Shown here: positions 1 to 4,347 of the stretch, one piece after another
How the letters are laid out: each line of letters starts with the position of its first letter
Numbering within the stretch: the first letter of the stretch is position 1
DNA from: Paracoccaceae bacterium
GTDB taxonomy: Bacteria; Pseudomonadota; Alphaproteobacteria; Rhodobacterales; Rhodobacteraceae
Length of the DNA stretch: 6,690 bases
Direction of reading: 5' to 3'
NCBI GenBank assembly: GCA_018222665.1
Contig: JAAEZW010000100.1
Span: 1 to 6,690 of the forward strand
Position numbers and translations under genes: made by a program
The notes under the pieces: model-generated
The model's database searches: none
What the model was told of the DNA's origin: nothing
The model's input: the letters and a program-made list of their open reading frames with translations, nothing else

Positions 1-6
1 AGAATT

Positions 7-81
7 TGGAGCGGGCGATGAGATTCGAACTCACGACATTTACCTTGGCAAGGTAACGCTCTACCCCTGAGCTACGCCCGC
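7..81 (-). tRNA. tRNA-Gly, anticodon GCC
   Basis: Read on the minus strand, this folds as a complete 75-nt cloverleaf including an encoded CCA (plus-strand tgg at 7-9). The acceptor stem is GCGGGCG paired with CGCCCGC (plus-strand 75-81 and 11-17). The anticodon loop TTGCCAA gives anticodon GCC (plus-strand 47-49), which decodes GGC and GGU. The T arm carries the standard GTTCGAATC loop. The 3' end lies almost at the window edge, so any downstream tRNA in the same transcript or an attachment site in the 3' part cannot be judged. Confidence 0.97.
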
Positions 82-99
82 GTCCTTGGGTGGGTGCTG

Positions 100-126
100 T
101 TTATAAATAACTTTCGCCCGCTGCAA
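100..126 (-). promoter_or_regulatory. Possible promoter of tRNA-Gly
   Basis: On the minus strand a TTGCAG box (plus-strand 121-126) lies 15 bases before TATAAA (plus-strand 100-105), about 20 bases upstream of the tRNA 5' end. The spacer is shorter than the ideal 17 bases. The region also contains a small dyad, TTTCGC at 112-117 and GCGAAA at 127-132. This is a weak, position-based call. Confidence 0.35.
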
Positions 127-219
127 GCGAAAAACGTAACTTTGTTTCCCAACATGTCGCGGCATCTCTATTTTTTTTTGGACACCCTGTGCTAACTTGC
201 AATTCGGGAGATTTGATGA

Positions 220-1389
220 ATGAAAACACAAGTCTGTATCATCGGGGGCGGGCCCTCTGGGTTGTTGTTGGGGCAATTGCTGCACAGTATCGGTGTCGAC
301 GCGGTTGTATTAGAGCGTCAGACACAGGAGTATGTCCTAAGTCGTATTCGGGCAGGGGTTTTGGAAGCGGGGTTTCAAAACCTAATGCGTCAGGCGGGTG
401 TGGGTGCGCGCATGGACCGCGAAGGACATGTGCACAATGGTACCTTGATTACCTATAACAATGAACGCGTGCGCATTGATTTTAGCGCATTAACAGGCAC
501 TTCGGTCATGGTCTATGGTCAGACCGAAGTCACCCGCGATCTATACGCCGCGCGCGCTGAAATTGGGGCCAAGACATTCCACAGTGTTGAAAATGTTGAA
601 ATCCATGATGTTGAGGGGGATGCCCCCTATGTCACCTTTGACCAAGAAGGTGTGACGCATCACATCGAGTGCGATTTTGTTGCGGGCTGTGATGGATTTC
701 ATGGTGTGTCGCGCCAACGCATTCCAAAAGACAAACGAAAAGAGTTTGAAAAGGAATATCCCTTCGGTTGGCTGGGCATCTTGTCACGAACACCGCCCGC
801 GGATGAAGAGTTAATTTACGCCAATTCATCACGCGGTTTCGCCCTATGTTCCATGCGAAATGCGGAACTTAGCCGCTATTACATCCAATGCCCCATGACA
901 GATCGGGTTGAGGATTGGAGTGATGATGCATTTTGGGATGAATTGCGCCGCCGTATTCCATCCGAAACCGCCGAGCGGTTGGTAACGGGACCCTCGATTG
1001 AAAAATCAATCGCACCCCTGCGGTCATTCGTGTGTGAACCGATGCAATGGGGGCGTTTGTTTTTATGTGGTGATGCGGCGCATATCGTTCCCCCAACAGG
1101 GGCAAAGGGGTTAAACACCGCAGCATCCGATATCCATTATTTATTCGAGGCGATGCGGGCCCATTATTTGGATCATGATGCATCTGCGATGGATCAATTC
1201 GGACCGCGTGCCTTGGCTCGTGTGTGGAAAACACAGCGCTTTTCATGGTGGATGACAACGCTATTGCATCATTTCCCAGAGCAAAGCGATTTTGATCACC
1301 ATATTCAGGCCGCTGAAATTGCGCATTTGCGCGACAATGTCGAAGCGCAGCGAGTACTGGCGAAAAACTACGTTGGGTTGCCGTACTAA
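220..1389 (+). CDS. pobA: 4-hydroxybenzoate 3-monooxygenase (p-hydroxybenzoate hydroxylase)
   Basis: This FAD- and NADPH-dependent class A flavoprotein hydroxylates 4-hydroxybenzoate to protocatechuate, the entry step to the beta-ketoadipate (pca) route in the cytosol. The 389-residue product has the N-terminal Rossmann FAD motif GGGPSG at 9-14, the CDG motif at 157-159 and the GDAAH motif at 284-288. Active-site residues known from the Pseudomonas enzyme align with an offset of one: Tyr200, Ser211, Arg213, Tyr221, Pro292, Thr293, Asn299 and Tyr384. The protein ends at ...GLPY, lacking the last four residues of the Pseudomonas form, which is unlikely to matter. The ATG at 220 follows a GGGAG ribosome site at 206-210; an overlapping ATG at 216 is in another frame. 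No pobR-type regulator or pca gene is next to it, and no convincing promoter was found in 82-219, only a run of nine T at 171-179. It converges on the DUF1127 gene. Confidence 0.96.
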   Translation: MKTQVCIIGGGPSGLLLGQLLHSIGVDAVVLERQTQEYVLSRIRAGVLEAGFQNLMRQAGVGARMDREGHVHNGTLITYNNERVRIDFSALTGTSVMVYGQTEVTRDLYAARAEIGAKTFHSVENVEIHDVEGDAPYVTFDQEGVTHHIECDFVAGCDGFHGVSRQRIPKDKRKEFEKEYPFGWLGILSRTPPADEELIYANSSRGFALCSMRNAELSRYYIQCPMTDRVEDWSDDAFWDELRRRIPSETAERLVTGPSIEKSIAPLRSFVCEPMQWGRLFLCGDAAHIVPPTGAKGLNTAASDIHYLFEAMRAHYLDHDASAMDQFGPRALARVWKTQRFSWWMTTLLHHFPEQSDFDHHIQAAEIAHLRDNVEAQRVLAKNYVGLPY

Positions 1390-1419
1390 GCGATAGGTAT
1401 CAAAATAAAATAAGCGGGT

Positions 1420-1439
1420 GGGGCGGTTTAAACGGCCCC
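1420..1439 (-). terminator. Possible terminator of the DUF1127 gene
   Basis: GGGGC at 1420-1424 and GCCCC at 1435-1439 bracket a near-palindrome centred on TTTAAA, 20 bases with one mismatched pair. It overlaps the DUF1127 stop codon. On the minus strand it is followed, after about nine bases, by a T-rich stretch (plus-strand aaaataaaataa near 1403-1413). On the plus strand no T tract follows. It may help end both convergent transcripts, but the tail is imperfect. Confidence 0.35.
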
Positions 1440-1643
1440 AACCAAGTTTGCGTTCACAGGTGATGCTGCGGCTGCATCATTTGCATCCAGTTCCGTAACG
1501 ATATTCGCGATATAGGCGTCAACAAAGGATGCGCGTGAATATCCGATATCCGCAAGTTCGCGATCAGATAGCATGGCAAGTGTTTGATGTGCTGCGCTTT
1601 TGGCGCGGCTGATAACCATTGCACGATATAGCGGTCTTAGCAT
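1428..1643 (-). CDS. DUF1127 small basic protein
   Basis: The product is 71 residues, with the DUF1127 (YjiS-like) signature LSDRELADIGYSR at about 25-37, preceded by a short basic helix (residues 1-20) and followed by an Ala/Asn-rich tail. The family is abundant in alphaproteobacteria. Some members act as small RNA-binding proteins; in Rhodobacter a DUF1127 protein (CcaF1) is encoded together with the CcsR small RNAs. No such role is shown here. The ATG is preceded by AAAGGA on the minus strand (plus-strand 1651-1656) at a 7-base spacing, which fixes the start. It is monocistronic and convergent with pobA, with 38 bases between stop codons. A candidate promoter lies 130-170 bases upstream, back to back with a candidate small-RNA promoter. 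The specific function is unknown. Confidence 0.9.
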   Translation of the reverse strand: MLRPLYRAMVISRAKSAAHQTLAMLSDRELADIGYSRASFVDAYIANIVTELDANDAAAASPVNANLVGAV

Positions 1644-1783
1644 TTTTTGTTCCTTTCTTGCTATGAGAATTAGATAGCATTGTTATCGCTAACTTACCTC
1701 ATCCAAGTTGGAATTGCAGCAATGCAGAAAATGCATAGCGCGGAGGGCATCATCACATTGTTTCGCCATAAGTAGTCAATAAA

Positions 1784-1812
1784 TTTACAGGTCTGTAACC
1801 ACTGGTTGTCAA
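1784..1812 (-). promoter_or_regulatory. Candidate promoter reading toward the DUF1127 gene
   Basis: On the minus strand, a perfect TTGACA (plus-strand 1807-1812) is separated by 17 bases from TGTAAA (plus-strand 1784-1789), a 4-of-6 match to the -10 consensus. A start near 1777 would give the DUF1127 mRNA a leader of roughly 135 bases. The -35 box overlaps that of the plus-strand promoter at 1806. Box similarity and spacing support the call; there is no transcript evidence. Confidence 0.42.
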
Positions 1813-1843
1813 ATTGATAAAATCGTGTACAATTGTATACACG
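1785..1843. promoter_or_regulatory. Three dyads in the shared promoter region (possible operators)
   Basis: Three small inverted repeats lie in 59 bases. TTACAG-GT-CTGTAA at 1785-1798 covers the minus-strand -10. AACCA-C-TGGTT at 1797-1807 lies in the minus spacer. CGTGTA-N8-TACACG at 1824-1843 covers the plus-strand -10 (1828-1833) and contains the perfect 10-base palindrome TACAATTGTA at 1828-1837. Placement on the -10 elements suits repressor binding. Short AT-rich palindromes also arise by chance, so the regulator and function are unknown. Confidence 0.35.
1806..1833 (+). promoter_or_regulatory. Candidate promoter of the plus-strand small RNA
   Basis: TTGTCA at 1806-1811 and TACAAT at 1828-1833 are 16 bases apart, matching sigma-70-type boxes at 5 of 6 positions each. 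Transcription would begin near 1840-1841. The only transcript it could make before a hairpin terminator at 1899-1917 is about 80 to 85 nt, with no credible open reading frame. Confidence 0.5.
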
Positions 1844-1924
1844 TTGAGCAATGTCCCCCATGACATTACGCCTCAACATGTTTCTCCCCATTGGACTGGC
1901 CCCACATTTTGTGGGGCATTCTTT
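1841..1924 (+). ncRNA. Candidate trans-acting small RNA, about 84 nt
   Basis: The ends are inferred from the upstream promoter boxes and the downstream terminator. The 5' half folds into a stem-loop of two stacked helices: GTTGAG (1843-1848) with CTCAAC (1872-1877), then AATGTC (1850-1855) with GACATT (1862-1867). It closes a six-base loop CCCCAT, with a one-base bulge on one side and four bases on the other. A largely unpaired linker (1878-1898) follows, carrying TCTCCCC. An 8-bp GC-rich terminator hairpin ends the RNA. C-rich loops and linkers of this kind can pair with G-rich ribosome-binding sites, the mode used by several alphaproteobacterial small RNAs; that role here is inference. I do not recognise it as a named RNA family. 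It is divergent from the DUF1127 gene and its 3' end faces tRNA-Tyr. Confidence 0.45.
1899..1924 (+). terminator. Intrinsic terminator hairpin
   Basis: GCCCCACA at 1899-1906 pairs perfectly with TGTGGGGC at 1910-1917 across a three-base TTT loop, followed by ATTCTTT. The T tail is moderate on the plus strand, and the minus strand has none after the hairpin, so it points to a plus-strand transcript, the small-RNA candidate. pobA, 510 bases upstream, is unlikely to be the client. Confidence 0.65.
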
Positions 1925-1949
1925 GTGATACCCAGATCGCGTATCACAA
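1923..1949. repeat. Perfect 9-bp inverted repeat between small RNA and tRNA-Tyr
   Basis: TTGTGATAC at 1923-1931 and GTATCACAA at 1941-1949 are exact reverse complements separated by nine bases. No T tract follows on either strand. It sits just downstream of tRNA-Tyr on the minus strand, with 23 bases between its right end and the CCA. It could therefore be a 3' processing or termination structure for the tRNA transcript, or a second stop for the plus-strand RNA. Its arms are too far apart for a CRP-type site. Confidence 0.45.
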
Positions 1950-1972
1950 TACTCGGATTTATGAGAAGTAAG

Positions 1973-2056
1973 TGGTGGGCGACCTAGGAATCGAACCTAG
2001 CGTGCGTCTCCGCGAGGGAGTTACAGTCCCCTGCCACACCTTGCGGCCTGTCGCCC
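1973..2056 (-). tRNA. tRNA-Tyr, anticodon GTA
   Basis: This is a minus-strand type II tRNA of 84 nt with encoded CCA (plus-strand tgg at 1973-1975). Acceptor GGGCGAC pairs with GTCGCCC. The anticodon arm GGGGA-CTGTAAC-TCCCT gives GTA (plus-strand 2022-2024). A long variable arm follows, as expected for bacterial tRNA-Tyr. The T arm CTAGG-TTCGATT-CCTAG is perfect. It is divergent from rlmB. Confidence 0.97.
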
Positions 2057-2062
2057 ACTTGC

Positions 2063-2079
2063 CAAGTGTTGTACACTTG
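2063..2079. repeat. 7-bp inverted repeat in the tRNA-Tyr leader
   Basis: CAAGTGT at 2063-2069 and ACACTTG at 2073-2079 are exact reverse complements with a three-base spacer. They lie between the predicted tRNA-Tyr transcription start (near 2083) and the mature 5' end. In the precursor this would be a small hairpin beside the RNase P cleavage site. It could instead be a protein site; nothing distinguishes the two. Confidence 0.4.
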
Positions 2080-2089
2080 AATGAAGGGG

Positions 2090-2118
2090 TGATTAGCCTT
2101 GTTAAAAAGTATCGTCAA
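2090..2118 (-). promoter_or_regulatory. Likely promoter of tRNA-Tyr
   Basis: On the minus strand, TTGACG (plus-strand 2113-2118) and TAATCA (plus-strand 2090-2095) are separated by exactly 17 bases. The predicted start near 2083 leaves a leader of about 26 nt before the tRNA, a normal arrangement for a stable RNA gene. Confidence 0.55.
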
Positions 2119-2191
2119 CTAGAAAATCCCTTGAAATTCGAACTCATTCTGGCGCAGAAGGCAAAACAAAGAAAAAAAGGCGTAATTTGCG

Positions 2192-2968
2192 ATGAAAAAG
2201 CCAAAGTGGGTTGTTGAAAAAGAACAAGCGAAAAAGGCGGCAGCTCAGGAAACCGTGTGGCTTTTTGGTTTGCATGCGGTGCGCGATGCGCTGTTAAATC
2301 CAAATCGACAACATCTGCGTTTGATCCTGACGAAAAATGCGGCGGACAAACTGGCGGATGCGGTTCAGCAGTCAGGTGTTGCGCCTGAAATTTGTGATCC
2401 GCGTAAATTTTCAGCCCCGCTTGAATCTGCGTCCGTGCATCAAGGTGCGGCCCTTGAAACGAAACCATTGAAATGGGGTAGTCTTGAGGATGTCGCATTG
2501 GCCCCGGGGGCAGGGGCGCCACGTTTGATTCTGCTTGATCAGGTGACAGACCCTCATAACGTTGGTGCCATTTTGCGATCTGCCGAGGTGTTTGGGGCAA
2601 GTGCTGTCATCGGCACACAGCGCCATAGCGCACCTGAAACGGGCGCATTGGCCAAAACTGCCAGCGGCGCATTGGAACGTCAGCCGTATTTGCGACTGCG
2701 CAATTTGGCCGATTCTATTCAAGAGCTGCAAAAGCTTGGATATTTGGTGCTGGGCCTTGATGGAGAGGCGACAGAGACAATCGACACTGTCTATGCCGTG
2801 CATCAGGACCGCGCCATCGCACTTGTTCTTGGGGCAGAGGGGCCTGGGTTGCGCCAGCGCACCAAGGAAACTGTGGATCAATTGGTGCGCATCGAATTTG
2901 CGGGGGAATTTGGATCACTGAACGTATCAAACGCGGCTGCAGTCGCACTATATGCTGTGACGCGCTAG
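2192..2968 (+). CDS. rlmB: 23S rRNA (guanosine-2'-O-)-methyltransferase RlmB (SpoU/TrmH family)
   Basis: The 258-residue cytosolic SPOUT enzyme is expected to 2'-O-methylate G2251 in the P-site loop of 23S rRNA using S-adenosylmethionine. A lysine-rich start (1-18) leads into the small RNA-binding domain at about 22-91, with FGLHAVRDAL and VHQGAALE as in RlmB. The C-terminal catalytic knot domain has all three SpoU motifs: motif 1 around 114-136 with Asn123 and catalytic Arg129, motif 2 LVLGAEGPGLR at 211-221, and motif 3 GSLNVSNAAAVALY at 241-254. Length fits the family (E. coli RlmB is slightly shorter). The ATG is preceded by a modest AAGG at 2177-2180, 11 bases away. It is divergent from tRNA-Tyr and no strong promoter is obvious. 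Its TAG stop shares the tetramer CTAG (2965-2968) with the convergent pseudogene. RlmB is favoured over TrmH or TrmJ because the N-terminal domain is present. Confidence 0.9.
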   Translation: MKKPKWVVEKEQAKKAAAQETVWLFGLHAVRDALLNPNRQHLRLILTKNAADKLADAVQQSGVAPEICDPRKFSAPLESASVHQGAALETKPLKWGSLEDVALAPGAGAPRLILLDQVTDPHNVGAILRSAEVFGASAVIGTQRHSAPETGALAKTASGALERQPYLRLRNLADSIQELQKLGYLVLGLDGEATETIDTVYAVHQDRAIALVLGAEGPGLRQRTKETVDQLVRIEFAGEFGSLNVSNAAAVALYAVTR

Positions 2969-3833
2969 GGGATCAGCCAAGGGACAAATCGCCCTTTGAC
3001 CAACCATGCAAGCCCAAACGCCATCAGGCCAATCGCCTCAGACACAAAGGTGAGGCGATACCCCTCCCACCATGGTACCAATGACCCCAAATACCATTCA
3101 AAGACTGTGGCGCCGCCAATCGCGACCATTGCCATCGTGATGCACATCGCGCACCCAAAATAAATACGGTTGCGTCGCGGTTTATGCAGATCGATCTGAC
3201 CATTGACAACATCCTGTTCAATCTGAACACGGCGGAACACAAAAAGCGTGAAATAAAACAAAATCGCGAATAAGACGGCGGCGGCGATATAATGGAAATT
3301 ATTCCAAAGCGGAGACGTCACACCCAAGTGCGCTGTTAAATCCTTGTAGAGGCATCCTTGTAAATTGAATTCACTTCCACTGACAGCTTGCGCATGCAGC
3401 GATGATGTTGCGCATGGAGTATGCAGCTGCATTGAGGTAGGCAGGCTTTGAACCAAATCCAATCCGTCCTGCGCGTTTAACAAAACGGGGCGCAGAGTTT
3501 CACCGTTAAAAACGCACCCACTGCCACGGGTGGGAAAAATAGCAACTCAGATAGCCGTTATCCCAGCGATGCGTGTCAGGATCACATCAACTGTCATGAG
3601 CTGCTGCGGCCCGTCCACACGGTAAACGCACAACATGCACATCCCGATAAAGATCAGAGCCCCAACGAACAAATCACCTGCAAGTGGAATGTAATAAAAA
3701 TGGCTTATCGAGTAGGGGAAACATTCAAAATCCGTAAACGTCATCCCCCACAACACAACAGGCAAGAAAAACGCCGTGTATCCGATAATCTATGCGCACG
3801 CTCTTCACTGGCACTAAAGCGCAGCTTTTTCAC
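2965..3833 (-). pseudogene. Disrupted multi-span membrane protein gene (frameshift plus in-frame stop)
   Basis: Two open stretches on the minus strand, 3765-3547 and 3483-2965, lie in the same frame. The 21 codons between them stay open except for one TGA at 3549-3547. Across this stop the product reads ...RIAGITAI-stop-VAIFPTRGSGC..., a continuous membrane segment. Upstream, the frame carries a TAG at 3792-3790, while the adjacent frame offers GTG 3833 KKLRFSASEERAHR. Joining the two with one missing base near 3785-3795 gives HR-IIGYTAFFLPVVLW and a total of 290 codons. The restored protein of about 289 residues has roughly six hydrophobic spans and an extracytoplasmic-looking loop between spans 3 and 4 with three Cys. 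The motif YSISHFYY before span 2 recalls unnamed conserved membrane proteins of Rhodobacteraceae. No function is known to me. The GTG start lacks a clear ribosome site. A sequencing error could explain either lesion, less likely both. Confidence 0.7.
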
Positions 3834-3847
3834 GTTTGTTGGACTGG

Positions 3848-3919
3848 ATTTAGGAAATTCTCACATTTGAACGAAATTTAGATGGATAAAGTTTAAAACT
3901 TTATGAGGATTTCCTAAAT
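3848..3919. promoter_or_regulatory. AT-rich spacer with nested inverted repeats
   Basis: Between the pseudogene start and the zinc-ribbon gene lies an AT-rich block. A perfect 11-bp inverted repeat, ATTTAGGAAAT at 3848-3858 and ATTTCCTAAAT at 3909-3919, encloses a 19-base palindrome, ATAAAGTTT-A-AAACTTTAT, at 3886-3904. No clean -35/-10 pair was found on either strand. Lying in a divergent intergenic region, it may hold promoters and operator sites for both units; this is inferred from symmetry only. Confidence 0.4.
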
Positions 3920-3951
3920 ATTTGTGAAGGTCGACAAGGGAATAGGAAAAC

Positions 3952-4260
3952 ATGGTTGCACAAATAACTGCCAATTGTTGTTATTGCGGCGCGAAAGCGG
4001 CGCTGGTTTTGCGTGGAAAAGACAGCCATGAACTCAGCTGTGTATCCTGTGGTGCACCTTTGCACGATCTGAAACGTTTGCCCGTTGAACCACGTGCCAA
4101 AACGCCCAAAAAAACGCCCCACAGATCCTTGGCATCCCATTCCCAGAAGCCCGTCAAAAAGATGAAACCGCAAAAGAAGCCCAAGAAAAAGAAAGGGTTT
4201 AGTTTCGTGAAAGCGGCCTTTGATGTGATCGAAGATGTATTTGACGAAATCCTAGATTGA
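3952..4260 (+). CDS. Small zinc-ribbon protein with Lys-rich linker and acidic tail, function unknown
   Basis: The product has 102 residues in three parts. Residues 1-38 form a zinc-ribbon-like unit with CxxC pairs at Cys9/Cys12 and Cys30/Cys33 (Cys10 is extra), each followed by Gly. Residues 41-81 are a strongly basic, low-complexity stretch rich in Lys and Pro. Residues 82-102 form a Phe- and acid-rich helix ending in DVFDEILD. No signal peptide or membrane span is seen, so it is probably cytosolic, and the basic linker suggests nucleic-acid contact. I do not recognise a characterised family, and the zinc-ribbon call rests on cysteine spacing only. The ATG follows AGGAAAA at 3944-3950. It ends 87 bases before ribB, with a possible promoter in between, so it may be transcribed separately. 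The low-complexity composition makes it a weaker call than its neighbours, but start, ribosome site and motif agree. Confidence 0.8.
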   Translation: MVAQITANCCYCGAKAALVLRGKDSHELSCVSCGAPLHDLKRLPVEPRAKTPKKTPHRSLASHSQKPVKKMKPQKKPKKKKGFSFVKAAFDVIEDVFDEILD

Positions 4261-4292
4261 CGCATTTCTGTGTGCGTTCGGCGCAGTTACGC

Positions 4293-4320
4293 TGGAACAC
4301 CTGCGTAAAACGTGTATAGG
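4293..4320 (+). promoter_or_regulatory. Possible promoter of the ribB-ribH-nusB operon
   Basis: TGGAAC at 4293-4298 is followed after 16 bases by TATAGG at 4315-4320, leaving a short leader before the ATG at 4348. No room remains for an FMN riboswitch and none of its conserved sequence is seen. The box match is moderate, and transcription from upstream is equally possible. Confidence 0.35.
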
Positions 4321-4347
4321 GGTAGGTAATCTGATCAGGAGCTGCCC

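Noticed and set aside
869..1258. Minus-strand frame of 129 codons inside pobA
   Set aside because: It is entirely antisense to well-conserved pobA catalytic sequence, with no ribosome site or family motif.
1689..1769. Possible 26-codon upstream ORF in the DUF1127 leader (minus strand, ATG at 1769)
   Set aside because: No ribosome site precedes it, the predicted transcript start is only about 8 bases away, and the peptide has no attenuator-like codon run.
1824..1843. The 20-base dyad as a GntR/HutC-type operator
   Set aside because: It resembles that consensus but misses at least one conserved base, so naming a regulator family would be a guess.
1694..1891. Minus-strand open frame of 65 codons in the DUF1127 to tRNA-Tyr gap
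   Set aside because: It has no ribosome-binding site, no recognisable motif, and runs across the candidate promoters and the small RNA stem-loop. It looks like chance openness.
2115..2600. Long minus-strand frame (161 codons) opposite the start of rlmB
   Set aside because: It overlaps a confidently identified rlmB on the other strand and has no domain signature. The neighbouring frame at 2411-2881 is rejected for the same reason.
3547..3549. In-frame TGA as a selenocysteine codon
   Set aside because: No SECIS-like hairpin is evident after it, the position is inside a membrane span with no redox motif, and a second lesion is present upstream.
3981..4265. Minus-strand frame with a Phe-rich stretch opposite the zinc-ribbon gene
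   Set aside because: The Phe run is simply the complement of Lys codons in the basic linker; the plus-strand frame has the ribosome site and the cysteine motif.
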